64,000 bases of DNA from Oceanobacillus sojae. GTDB taxonomy: Bacteria; Bacillota; Bacilli; Bacillales; Amphibacillaceae. The notes beneath the pieces are model-generated. The model saw only the letters and a program-made list of their open reading frames with translations. It made no database searches and was not told where the DNA came from. A program made the position numbers and the translations under genes. The stretch spans positions 588,214 through 652,213 of the forward strand of contig NZ_LT727813.1 in the NCBI RefSeq assembly GCF_900162665.1, in the 5' to 3' direction. Positions 54,871 to 63,253 of the stretch are shown piece by piece (positions within the stretch are counted from its first letter, which is position 1; each line of letters starts with the position of its first letter).

Positions 54871-55700
54871 AAGATGTCCTCTGTGTGGTAGGTATTCCTG
54901 AAGCAACCTACCATTATCATGTGAAGCATTTTAGCAGAGAAGACACGGATGCAGCATTAAAAGAACTTATTATATCCCTGTTTAAAAAATTTCATGAACG
55001 CTATGGTTATAAACGTATCACGAAAGAATTAAAAAAATTAGGGCATGAAATCAATCATAAAAAAGTGTACCGTTTGATGAGAGAATTAGGATTAAAATGT
55101 GTAAAATTTATGCGGAAATCCCGCAAATATAATTCCTATAAGGGAAAGGTTGGAAAAGTAGCGAAAAACCGATTATCCCGCCGATTTAGCACATCTATCC
55201 CACTTCAAAAACTAGTAACGGACATTACAGAATTCAAATGTCTTGGTGAGGAGAAGTTATATTTAAATCCAATTCTTGACCTTTACAACGGAGAAATTAT
55301 TGCGTATGAAATCAAGAAGCGACCAACGTTAGATCTTGTCATGGAACCTTTAAAAGAAACGATGGAGATAATAAAAAATCGTGCAACCTATCGTACCACG
55401 ATTCATTCCGATCAAGGCTGGCATTATCAACACAACCAATGGGTGAAGACTTTAAAAGAAAATAAAGTATGTCAAAGTATGTCACGCAAAGCAACCTGTG
55501 CAGATAACGCTTCGATGGAGAATTTCTTCGGCATTTTAAAACAAGAAATGTACCATGGAGAAGAATTGGTAAGTTATGAAGAATTAAAAAAACAGATTGA
55601 AGAATATATCTATTGGTATAATCATAAAAGAGCAAAAGAAAAATTGGCTGGATTGAGTCCAGTCGAATATCGAACTCAATCTAGCCAATCAGTTGCATAA
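54834..55700 (+). CDS. IS3-family transposase OrfB (DDE integrase domain)
   Basis: 288 codons from the in-frame GTG 54834; in the cell mainly made as the OrfAB fusion. An N-terminal HTH_21 segment (KKFHERYGYKRITKELKKLGHEINHKKVYRLMRELGLK) is followed by an rve domain with the catalytic triad in order: TDITEF (D), HSDQGWHY (D), NASMENFFGILKQE (E). Ends with YNHKRAKEKLAGLSPVEYR, as usual. No disruption seen. Confidence 0.94.
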   Translation: MAFELKEEGFRLKDVLCVVGIPEATYHYHVKHFSREDTDAALKELIISLFKKFHERYGYKRITKELKKLGHEINHKKVYRLMRELGLKCVKFMRKSRKYNSYKGKVGKVAKNRLSRRFSTSIPLQKLVTDITEFKCLGEEKLYLNPILDLYNGEIIAYEIKKRPTLDLVMEPLKETMEIIKNRATYRTTIHSDQGWHYQHNQWVKTLKENKVCQSMSRKATCADNASMENFFGILKQEMYHGEELVSYEELKKQIEEYIYWYNHKRAKEKLAGLSPVEYRTQSSQSVA

Positions 55701-55773
55701 TAAAACTCTAACTTTTAGGGGTAACCACCGTCTTTTCATGCGGTTTCTTTATCATTAAAATATTGAAATCCTC

Positions 55774-57582
55774 TTAAAACAAATTCAATAACCTATCCCA
55801 AAACCCTTCGTTTTCTTCCTTTTCTTCTATCTCTTCGGTATCCTCTTCCGGCTGAATACTGTCTGTTTGAATCACAAATTGAACAGAATTTGTGATCTCA
55901 TCATTTTCTTCCGATACGAAGGATACAGGATCAAAATCAGATTTATCATATTGTGAAATCATCTCATCAATTTCTTCCTGCATCTCATCAGGGATACTTT
56001 CAGTGGCATCATATAATTCACTGGTTCCATCCTGTAATTCATCTGCTCCGTTCGCAAGTTCATTGGAACCGGATGCCGATTCACTAATTGCATTATGAAT
56101 ATCAGCATAGGAAGTACTGAGCTCATTTACGCCATTGGTATAAGAAACCAGACCTTCATGGAACTGATTATAATTTTCAGCCATGGTATCTACACTTGTA
56201 ATAAATTCATCCAGTCCTTCATCGATATCAATTTGGCCGACAGATTGCTCTAATTCATCGGAAAACGTACGGATATTGCTGGCAATGTCACTGGCAGAAG
56301 TTTGAAATTCAGATAATGCCGGCTCCACCGCATCAAATGATTCTACGGATTCATAGTAGACAGCTAATGCACCTTGGGCAGCTTCATAGGTGCCAACTAA
56401 TTCATCAACAACCGCCGGATCTACTGCTTCACTATCATATAATGCTTGAAAATCCTCTTCTGTTAAGGTGGCTTCTGGGATGCCCTCCATAGCTGTCTGC
56501 AATGCTTCTTTCGCATCTCCATAGCCTGTTGACAGCGAATCTAATTCGTCAGCCAATGCTTCCATTCCTGCAGCCATATCTGATGCAGCTTCTGTCATCC
56601 CGCTTAACTGCTCTATTCCATCTATCCCTGTAATTTGGCCAACTTCTTCCTGTACGGTTTGAAAAGCATTATTGATTTCTTCCGATGCACCTGTTAATTC
56701 ACCGCTGGAATTATTTAACTCATTTAAACCGTTCTGAAATTCAGAAGACCCATTCTCTAATTCACTTAATCCGCCAGACAGCCCGCTGATTCCATCACCA
56801 AGCTCACCTACTCCCTGGTTGATTTCACCAATGGCATCGGTTAAGCTCTGAAACTCCTCTGTGAGCGCATCTGTATCCGGACCGTCTACAGAAACAGAAG
56901 ACGGCAGGCCGGAGATTTCCATTCCTTCTAATTCAAATTGATCGGTATCTGCTTGAATCGTCAGCGTCTCTTCTTCTCCCGGCATCACCGTAAATGCCAC
57001 CTGCCTATTTTTCCCGGCATTGGCTATCGTTGCATCCTCCGCTTCAATATTATAAAAGTAATCGGTATTCAGCGCCTGTGATATTTGCAGCATGTAGTTA
57101 TCAAAGAATTCCGCCCCTGCTTCTCCATTCTCCTCTACCTTTATTTCTATCTCTACTTGCCCTGGTTCACCAATAACCGTTTTGGGGTCTACTTTTTCCC
57201 CATCTAAATAATATTCAATTGTAAATTTCCAGGGCAGTTCTTTTGAAAGATTTCCTTGATAATAAAAATTATCTGCTGCCGCGTCCATACGGACAGTATC
57301 TCCGTCCTGTTTGATTTCACTGGTATCTGTTAAGTTCTTGACAGATTCATAGTTTCCGAAATCTTCGATAATTCCTGTTTTATTCAGTTCAAATGCATTC
57401 ACAATATATATATTTTCTAATGCTCCGCCCGCTTCTAAATTCGCATAAATCACTTCATTCTTTTCCTTAATTTCTCCTTCCTCATTCTTTTCCTCTGAAG
57501 ACTCAGCCAAAACAGCTGTATTTAAGAAAGGAATAAAGAATAAAGCCAGCGCGAGCCAAAGCCATTTAATTGTCCTTTTCAT
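55774..57582 (-). CDS. YhgE/Pip-like extracytoplasmic protein
   Basis: 602 residues. Signal peptide (residues about 1-27), then a beta domain (about 45-230) and a long coiled, repetitive stretch (about 235-560) rich in ELxxGxxxLxxGxSEL-type heptads (GVGELGDGISGLSGGLSELENGSSEFQNGLNELNN), typical of YhgE/Pip proteins. It lacks the C-terminal membrane segments of YhgE, ending in an acidic tail and GFWDRLLNLF. It starts inside the 3' end of the MMPL gene (17-nt overlap), so it probably acts as the extracytoplasmic partner of that exporter. Confidence 0.8.
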   Translation of the reverse strand: MKRTIKWLWLALALFFIPFLNTAVLAESSEEKNEEGEIKEKNEVIYANLEAGGALENIYIVNAFELNKTGIIEDFGNYESVKNLTDTSEIKQDGDTVRMDAAADNFYYQGNLSKELPWKFTIEYYLDGEKVDPKTVIGEPGQVEIEIKVEENGEAGAEFFDNYMLQISQALNTDYFYNIEAEDATIANAGKNRQVAFTVMPGEEETLTIQADTDQFELEGMEISGLPSSVSVDGPDTDALTEEFQSLTDAIGEINQGVGELGDGISGLSGGLSELENGSSEFQNGLNELNNSSGELTGASEEINNAFQTVQEEVGQITGIDGIEQLSGMTEAASDMAAGMEALADELDSLSTGYGDAKEALQTAMEGIPEATLTEEDFQALYDSEAVDPAVVDELVGTYEAAQGALAVYYESVESFDAVEPALSEFQTSASDIASNIRTFSDELEQSVGQIDIDEGLDEFITSVDTMAENYNQFHEGLVSYTNGVNELSTSYADIHNAISESASGSNELANGADELQDGTSELYDATESIPDEMQEEIDEMISQYDKSDFDPVSFVSEENDEITNSVQFVIQTDSIQPEEDTEEIEEKEENEGFWDRLLNLF

Positions 57583-59638
57583 GATGCTCTTCCTCCTTAT
57601 AAAACTTCATGCGCAGTGACGTTTTTTGAAGTAATGTATCACCATAGATCAGCAATGCCGGCAGTAATGTAATAACAAGAATAAACGCCAGTAGCGCTCC
57701 TCTCCCCAGCAGAAGCCCGATAGATCCTACAATTGGATTGGATGATGTCATCCACAGAATAAAGCCGACGCTGGATAAAATGGATACAGATACAGCAATG
57801 GAGAAAATTTTATCATCCAATGTTGTTCTCATCGCTCTCCATTTTGGCATATAGCGGCGATAATTTTTATATGTTTCCGTTAATAAAATCGCATAATCTA
57901 CAGTTGCCGCCAGTTGTACAGTGCTGACAATCAAATAACCGATAAACACAAGCGGATCCCCTGTAAAATAAGGGATTGCCAGGTTAATCCAAACTGCTGC
58001 CTGAATAACCAGCAACAGTATTACCGGGAAGGAAATTGACTTGAAATTAACTAATAATACAACCCCTACTCCAATAATTGTTAAAATATTTACAAGCTGA
58101 TTATCTTTGGAAACAATATCTCTCATATCATACAATGATACACTTTCTCCCGATGTTAAAGCATCGTCTCCATAATACGAACCAGCAATGTCCCTGACAT
58201 CTTCTACAATCGCAAAAGGAAGTTCTCCCTCTGTTCCGGCCTCTGTATTAATAATAATCCGGCTGTAATTTTCCGAAAGAAATTGCTCTGTGGCATCGTC
58301 TTCCAAAAAGTCCTGCGGAATTGCAGTTCCTACCATGGTGGCATAGCTTGTAACTGAAGACACATAGTTTACATTCTCCAGCACTTGTGTCATCTCTTCC
58401 TCTTTGCCAATATCATTATTTGGAACAAGCAGCACAATCGAAGTGGATTCACCAAAGACATTTTCAATTTGCTGAATATCTGCCCCCAGCCTGGAATCTT
58501 CCGGCTGTTCCCCCATACCATAAGTAAACGACGTACTGTTTTGTGCCAGAAAGCTCGGTACAATTAATAAGAGAACCAGAATTAATACTGGAAGCCGTAA
58601 TTTTAATAATTTTTTCCCTGCTCCAGTAAATCTTGTCGGAACAAAGACCCGGTGCTGTGTTTTATCAATCCAGCGGTAAAATAACAGCGTAAATGCAGGC
58701 AGAAAAACGATAACGCTGATAAAGCTCAAAATAATTCCCTTAACGAGATTAAGTCCGAGATCAGAGCCTATTTCAAAATTCATAAACATAAGAGCCATGA
58801 ATCCGAATATAGTCGTCATAGCACTTGAACTTATAACCGGCCACGATTCTTTAATGGCCTTTTTCATCGCCTCTCCAGGCTGATATTCTTTATTCCGGTA
58901 ATCCTGAAAGCTGTGCAGCAGAAATATCGCATAATCCAGAGAAACAGCAAGCTGTAATATAGGGGCAACGGATTGCGTCACAAATGAAATTTCACCGATG
59001 AATACATTTGTCCCTAAGTTAATCAGAACCGAAACACCTATTGCAGTCAAGAAAAAGACCGGTTCCATCCATGAGCTTGTAGAAAGGATAAGAATAATTA
59101 CAATAATTGGAATTAAAAGCGCAGCAGCGTACATGCTTTCTTTTCCCGTCATTTCCTGCTGTGTCGCTGTATTAACTGCCTCTCCAGAAATCGCATTCTC
59201 CTCACCTATTAAATCATAAATTTCGTTAGTTGCCTCAACTTCTTTACCACTAGCTATGGTAACTGAAAAAAGCGCCTTTTCTTCTTTATAATATGTGTCA
59301 ACCGTGTCCGGATCAGCTGCTTCAATCGGCGTCCGGATATCTATCACATCATTCAGCCATAGAACCTCTGTCACACCGTCTACTGCTTCCAGAGCTTCTT
59401 TATACTCTATCGCCTCTCGAATGGAGACATCCTCCACCATTACTCTTGCATTCGGAATGCCACCGGTGAATTCCTCCTCCATCACTTCTATAGCCTGTGT
59501 AGATTCTGCTTCATCCGGCAGGTAATCCTGCATATTGTAATTCACATCCACAAACAGAATCCCGGCTAAAGAACAGATAGTAAGGAGCGTAAAAAGGATA
59601 ACGATTGTCTTTTTAAAACGAATAATTATATTTGCCAC
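57566..59638 (-). CDS. MMPL/RND family transporter
   Basis: 690-residue exporter with 12 predicted membrane segments in two repeats: each has one N-terminal helix, a large outer domain (about 30-165 and 360-500) and a sterol-sensing-like helical bundle (QLAVSLDYAIFLLHSFQDYRNK and QLAATVDYAILLTETYKNYRR, with the Asp-Tyr proton-relay pair). Bacillus relatives (YdgH/YdfJ) are linked to lipid or envelope stress export. First gene of a two-gene unit, divergent from a TetR gene that likely represses it. Confidence 0.92.
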   Translation of the reverse strand: MANIIIRFKKTIVILFTLLTICSLAGILFVDVNYNMQDYLPDEAESTQAIEVMEEEFTGGIPNARVMVEDVSIREAIEYKEALEAVDGVTEVLWLNDVIDIRTPIEAADPDTVDTYYKEEKALFSVTIASGKEVEATNEIYDLIGEENAISGEAVNTATQQEMTGKESMYAAALLIPIIVIILILSTSSWMEPVFFLTAIGVSVLINLGTNVFIGEISFVTQSVAPILQLAVSLDYAIFLLHSFQDYRNKEYQPGEAMKKAIKESWPVISSSAMTTIFGFMALMFMNFEIGSDLGLNLVKGIILSFISVIVFLPAFTLLFYRWIDKTQHRVFVPTRFTGAGKKLLKLRLPVLILVLLLIVPSFLAQNSTSFTYGMGEQPEDSRLGADIQQIENVFGESTSIVLLVPNNDIGKEEEMTQVLENVNYVSSVTSYATMVGTAIPQDFLEDDATEQFLSENYSRIIINTEAGTEGELPFAIVEDVRDIAGSYYGDDALTSGESVSLYDMRDIVSKDNQLVNILTIIGVGVVLLVNFKSISFPVILLLVIQAAVWINLAIPYFTGDPLVFIGYLIVSTVQLAATVDYAILLTETYKNYRRYMPKWRAMRTTLDDKIFSIAVSVSILSSVGFILWMTSSNPIVGSIGLLLGRGALLAFILVITLLPALLIYGDTLLQKTSLRMKFYKEEEHHEKDN

Positions 59639-59741
59639 TGTTATTCCCCATTATCTTGTTGATTTCATTCATATAATTTAATATTATAAAGACACACTGT
59701 CAGTTAGACAACAAACAGTTGCTTAAAAAATGTACGTTCCA

Positions 59742-59764
59742 CAACAAAAATTCATTATTTGTTG
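59742..59764. promoter_or_regulatory. Putative TetR operator
   Basis: CAACAAA-N9-TTTGTTG palindrome (59742-59748 with 59758-59764) between the divergent MMPL and TetR genes; a nearby ACAACAAACAGTTG carries related half-sites. Confidence 0.6.
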
Positions 59765-59812
59765 GATAAAAATCAAAATTTCATATTTTGTTCATAAAGG
59801 AGTTAATTAAAC

Positions 59813-60367
59813 TTGGTAAAAAAAATAGACCGAAGAAAACGTTATACAAGAATGGCCCTTAAAAATAGTCTGATGGAACTTTTAAAAGAAAAACCGGTTT
59901 CCTCCATTACTATTAAAGAAATTTGTGAGCATGCCGATATTAATCGTTCTACCTTTTATAGCCATTATGCAGATCAATATGATTTAATGACTCATATTGA
60001 AGATGAAATTATCGATGAGTTAAATCAGGCACTGCTTCAATATGACTATACACAGGAAAAGGAAGCCTTAGCGATGCTGAAATATTTACTTGAATATGTT
60101 CATAGCCGTCATGAGCATTTCCGGATTCTTTTCAGTGAACATGGCAATAAAAGATTTACGCATAAAGTCATGTTTGCCGCACAAACTCATATTATGAATG
60201 ACTTTAATGAGCCAGAACACAAAATGAACGAAACAGCTGCAAAGTACATGACCATCTATTCCATCAGTGGGAGTATTACAGTAATTGAATACTGGCTTGA
60301 AAACGGAATGAAGGAATCAACGGATGAAATGGCGAAAATCATCACGGAAATAAGTAAGCCGTGTTAA
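59813..60367 (+). CDS. TetR/AcrR family regulator
   Basis: 184 residues. The N-terminal TetR helix-turn-helix is VSSITIKEICEHADINRSTFYSHYADQYDLMTHIEDE; the C-terminal ligand domain is of the YhgD (TetR_C) type. It starts at TTG 59813 with AAAGGAG upstream. YhgD/YhgE pairs in Bacillus show the same gene partners. It probably represses both itself and the MMPL-YhgE unit through the central palindrome. Confidence 0.9.
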   Translation: MVKKIDRRKRYTRMALKNSLMELLKEKPVSSITIKEICEHADINRSTFYSHYADQYDLMTHIEDEIIDELNQALLQYDYTQEKEALAMLKYLLEYVHSRHEHFRILFSEHGNKRFTHKVMFAAQTHIMNDFNEPEHKMNETAAKYMTIYSISGSITVIEYWLENGMKESTDEMAKIITEISKPC

Positions 60368-60419
60368 ATACAAATGACCAAGTCTATCGTTTTTCATCCT
60401 GTTCTAAAAATCATTAAAA

Positions 60420-60989
60420 ATGAAATACGAAGGTACTTTTATAATCAAAAAACAAAAAATCACTGGTCATTACTCCATTTTTACAGCCATTTTTCACATT
60501 GGAAACCCAATTTTATCTGATAATCCATTCGCTTTAGCTGTTCTTGCAGGAATCTATGTCAGTAAAAACACCGGCAGATCAAACGAAGATAATGAAGGAA
60601 GGTTTTACTTTAAACAGCAGCTAATCAGCTTGGCATTAAAAAAATATTCGCATCGTGCAGCCTATCTTTCAGCCCTATTGTATTTTATCGATTATATTCT
60701 GCAGATACCATCGGAATTCCAGGAAAAATTGTACGAATCGCTGCCAATTGCCCAAAACGAAAAGGAGGAAGGAAAAATAATGGGAATGGAAAAATTAAGA
60801 GATACACCGACGTTTGGAAGACTGTTTAGAGAAATCGAGGAAGAAGCGACCAAAAGAGGCATGCAAGAAGCGGAACGGAATTTTGCCACAAAGCTTTTAA
60901 GAAAGGGGTATTCGGAGGAAGAGATATCTGAATTAACCGGTCTCGAGATGAAGGACGTAACGGAGCTTCGGAAATCACTTGAAAGTTAA
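60420..60989 (+). pseudogene. Truncated Rpn family nuclease/transposase-like gene
   Basis: 189 codons covering only the C-terminal part of Rpn (PD-(D/E)XK, transposase_31-like) proteins: NPFALAVLAGIYVSKN, then a helical region and the tail LLRKGYSEEEISELTGLEMKDVTELRK. The N-terminal nuclease core of about 100 residues is absent, and the ATG at 60420 has no ribosome-binding site. Best seen as a 5'-truncated remnant, though a shortened protein could still be made from ATG 60780. Confidence 0.6.
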
Positions 60990-61000
60990 TAAAAGAGCAG

Positions 61001-61064
61001 AACAGGCAGATTCCCCCTGTTTCTATTTTATGCAGGAAGTGGATTTACGCTTCACTTCCTGCAT
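61001..61064. terminator. Two hairpins between convergent genes
   Basis: AACAGG/CCTGTT (61001-61021) with a T-rich tail serves the plus strand. A 12-bp perfect stem ATGCAGGAAGTG/CACTTCCTGCAT (61030-61041 with 61053-61064) follows but lacks a T run. Confidence 0.5.
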
Positions 61065-61136
61065 CTGTGTATCAAAGGGTATTTAATTAAAGAATTGGCG
61101 GCAAGGATGCTTTCTAAATAACTTTCCATTAAGAAA

Positions 61137-61907
61137 CTACATAAACTTACTTAAATCCGGATAACCTGTCACCGCCCAGCCGCCATCCACAAGTAAACTG
61201 GCTCCATTCACATAGGATGCCTGATCGCTGACAAGGAATAGTGCCGGTCCTGCTATTTCTTTCGGATCTCCTGCTCTCTCCATAGGAATACGCTCCAGAT
61301 AAGCTTCATTAATTGCCTCAACGTTTGTTAAATCAGAAGTTAGCGGTGTTGATACAAGCCCCGGCAAGATAGCATTAACACGAATATTATGCTTGGACAT
61401 TTCAAGTGCAGCATTTTTGGTAAGCATCTCCACCCCTGCTTTTGCAGAAGAATAAGCTGCTCCGTAATGCATTGGAACATGTGCATTTAAGGAAGCAACA
61501 TTAACAATAGCTCCACCGTCATGCTCTTTCATGTATTTTGCCTCATGTTTTAAAGATAGAAAGACACCTTTTAAACATAAATCAACCGTGAAATCCCAAT
61601 CTTCTTCCGGCTGATCAATGATTGCCCCTGATTTAGATGCACCAGCTACGTTAAAGGCTATATCCAGCCCTCCAAACTTCTCTGCCGTTTTGTTAACAAG
61701 GTTTTTAATATCCTCTTCTTTTGTTACATTTGTTACAACACCTAATAAATTCCCTTTATGGTGCTGTTCCATCTCTTTCAGTTTTTCTTCATTTAAATCT
61801 GCTACCCCGACTTTCGCACCGGCTTCCAGCAGGCTATGTACCACAGCATAACCTATCCCTGAAGCCCCACCAGTTACAATTGCAACTTTACCTTTTAATG
61901 TTGTCAC
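61137..61907 (-). CDS. SDR family oxidoreductase
   Basis: 256-residue classical short-chain dehydrogenase. Cofactor loop TGGASGIGYAV with acidic ADLNEEK (NAD preference), NVAGASKSG, catalytic Ser in NVASLNAH, YSSAK (Tyr-x3-Lys) and the C-terminal GGWAVTGYPDLSKFM. Substrate unknown, probably a sugar alcohol, hydroxy acid or diol. Divergent from a second SDR gene across a 270-bp region. Confidence 0.93.
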   Translation of the reverse strand: MTTLKGKVAIVTGGASGIGYAVVHSLLEAGAKVGVADLNEEKLKEMEQHHKGNLLGVVTNVTKEEDIKNLVNKTAEKFGGLDIAFNVAGASKSGAIIDQPEEDWDFTVDLCLKGVFLSLKHEAKYMKEHDGGAIVNVASLNAHVPMHYGAAYSSAKAGVEMLTKNAALEMSKHNIRVNAILPGLVSTPLTSDLTNVEAINEAYLERIPMERAGDPKEIAGPALFLVSDQASYVNGASLLVDGGWAVTGYPDLSKFM

Positions 61908-62178
61908 TTATACTTCCTCCTTTTTATTATCCATGCTGTATAACTGAGGTAAAATTACCGCTCCAGCATACTTCAGATATATTTTATTGTTTTAAATCTA
62001 CATCTAAAGCATACGCTTCCATTTTAATAGCTGTCAAAATGTTCATCTATACCATTAAGTCTTTCCAAAAACTTTTTTTATATTTATGTTTTGTTTCCCT
62101 TTAAAAGAGGAATAATAAAAATTGGATGCGAATTAATACATCTAATCAATGAAATAAATTTATTTGGAGGTCTTTTTT
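61908..62178. other. Divergent promoter region of the two SDR genes
   Basis: AT-rich, 270 bp. It should carry both promoters; no confident -35/-10 pair or operator was picked out. A weak GTTTTG-N15-GGAATA (about 62090-62116) resembles a sigma-B promoter but is not convincing. Confidence 0.35.
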
Positions 62179-62952
62179 ATGTCAAAAGTTGCGATTGTCA
62201 CTGGTTCTGCAGGCGGTTTAGGAAAAGGAATCGCCAAACGTCTCGGTAAAGATGGCTTTAAAATTGTTCTGCATGACATTAATAAAGAAATGCTGGACAG
62301 TACATTAAAAGAATTTAAGGATGCCGGTGTTGAATCCATTTCCGTTGTAGGTGATGTATCGAAACGCGAAGACCAATTTAATCTTGTTAAAGAAGCAGTA
62401 GAAGCTTTTGGACAGCTGGATGTCTTTGTGAATAACGCTGGAATTGATGTTGTCTCTCCATTCCTTGATATTGATGAAAATCAATTAAATAAAACATTTG
62501 CAGTAAATGTAAATGGTACTGTATTCGGAACACAAGCTGCTGCTGAGCAGTTCATTAAACAAGATACAAAAGGGAAAGTCATTAACGCATGCAGTATTGC
62601 TGGACATGAATCCTTTGAAATGCTGGGGACTTACTCTGCTACCAAACACGCGGTTCGTTCTTTCACTCATTCTGCTTCCAAAGAACTGGCACCATATAAA
62701 ATTCGTGTTAACGCCTATTGCCCGGGTGTGGCAGGAACAGCAATGTGGGATCGTATCGATGAAGAAATGGTGAAATATTATGATGATATGGAACGCGGGG
62801 ATGCTTATAAACAATTTGTTGAAGGTATTTCGCTCGGACGCTCCCAAGAGCCGGAGGACGTTGCAAACCTGGTTTCCTTCCTGGCTTCTGATGATTCTGA
62901 CTATATTACCGGACAAGCTATTATCACAGATGGCGGAATCGTGTACAGATAA
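62179..62952 (+). CDS. SDR oxidoreductase, acetoin/diacetyl reductase-like
   Basis: 257 residues. [12 protein letters not shown] cofactor loop with HDINKEM, NNAGID, catalytic Ser in [19 protein letters not shown] (Tyr-x3-Lys), and a lid [41 protein letters not shown] typical of (S)-acetoin forming diacetyl reductase / 2,3-butanediol dehydrogenase. ATG 62179 is eight bases from GGAGG; a TTG at 62164 overlaps that site. Likely interconverts diacetyl, acetoin and butanediol with NADH. Confidence 0.9.
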   Translation: MSKVAIVTGSAGGLGKGIAKRLGKDGFKIVLHDINKEMLDSTLKEFKDAGVESISVVGDVSKREDQFNLVKEAVEAFGQLDVFVNNAGIDVVSPFLDIDENQLNKTFAVNVNGTVFGTQAAAEQFIKQDTKGKVINACSIAGHESFEMLGTYSATKHAVRSFTHSASKELAPYKIRVNAYCPGVAGTAMWDRIDEEMVKYYDDMERGDAYKQFVEGISLGRSQEPEDVANLVSFLASDDSDYITGQAIITDGGIVYR

Positions 62953-62968
62953 TGGTGAAAAAAACGAT

Positions 62969-63010
62969 AGAGCATCTGGATCTCAAAGCAGATTCAGATG
63001 CTTATTTATT
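62969..63010 (+). terminator. Terminator after acetoin-reductase-like gene
   Basis: AGCATCTGGATCT/AGATTCAGATGCT hairpin with a T-rich tail. Confidence 0.7.
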
Positions 63011-63018
63011 TTTGCCTA

Positions 63019-63047
63019 TTTACATTCTGTCAATAATCCGTTATGAT
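63019..63047 (+). promoter_or_regulatory. Promoter of mini-ORF / RsgA-like gene leader
   Basis: TTTACA (63019-63024), 17 bp, TATGAT (63042-63047); start of transcription near 63055. Confidence 0.6.
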
Positions 63048-63083
63048 GTAAGCAATTACAAAAAAGAGAGAAGGTGATGTCTT

Positions 63084-63149
63084 ATGAAAAAAGTATATGT
63101 AAACATGTCGGCAGCTATTTTTTATAGGTACTCACCTTCTCATACGTGA
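63084..63149 (+). CDS. 21-codon leader mini-ORF
   Basis: ATG 63084 with GAGAAGGTGATG upstream; reads MKKVYVNMSAAIFYRYSPSHT then TGA. Its ribosome-binding site GAGAAGGTGA (63068-63077) is fully complementary to TCACCTTCTC (63132-63141) in its own last codons. It is followed by a terminator and then the GTPase gene, as in attenuated leaders. No similarity recognised. Confidence 0.45.
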   Translation: MKKVYVNMSAAIFYRYSPSHT

Positions 63150-63198
63150 TATATAATTATTTGGAATTCTAAAAGAACTCCTATATTTTTGACGTGTC

Positions 63199-63226
63199 CG
63201 GGTTGGTGTGTACCAATCCGTTTTTT
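63199..63226 (+). terminator. Leader terminator before RsgA-like gene
   Basis: CGGGTTGGT-N4-ACCAATCCG (63199-63207 with 63212-63220, one G-U) followed by TTTTTT, only about 28 bp before the GTPase start; acts as terminator of the mini-ORF transcript or as attenuator. Confidence 0.75.
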
Positions 63227-63253
63227 ATTCAAAAATATTAGGAGGAAATCCAT

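Larger units (their letters stand above)
54257..55727 (+). mobile_element. IS3-family insertion sequence (IS150 group-like)
   Basis: About 1.47-kb element with imperfect terminal repeats sharing CCCC-N2-AAAGTTAGAGT at both ends (left near 54263-54280, right near 55700-55720) and two overlapping frames joined by a programmed -1 shift. ACCG flanks both sides (54257-54260 and 55727-55730) and may be the target duplication; exact ends are uncertain. It appears intact. Confidence 0.88.
54240..55746 (+). terminator. Operon terminator split by IS insertion
   Basis: AAACCGCATGA (54240-54250) and TCATGCGGTTT (55736-55746, followed by CTTT) are perfect 11-bp complements now 1.5 kb apart, on either side of the IS3-type element. 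Before insertion they would have formed a hairpin with a loop of about 14 nt. Confidence 0.7.

Noticed and set aside
62090-62116. Second sigma-B promoter before the acetoin-reductase-like SDR gene
   Set aside because: GTTTTG/GGAATA departs from consensus at several positions in an AT-rich region.
62485-62916. 143-codon minus-strand frame
   Set aside because: Antisense to the acetoin-reductase-like SDR, which has all catalytic motifs.
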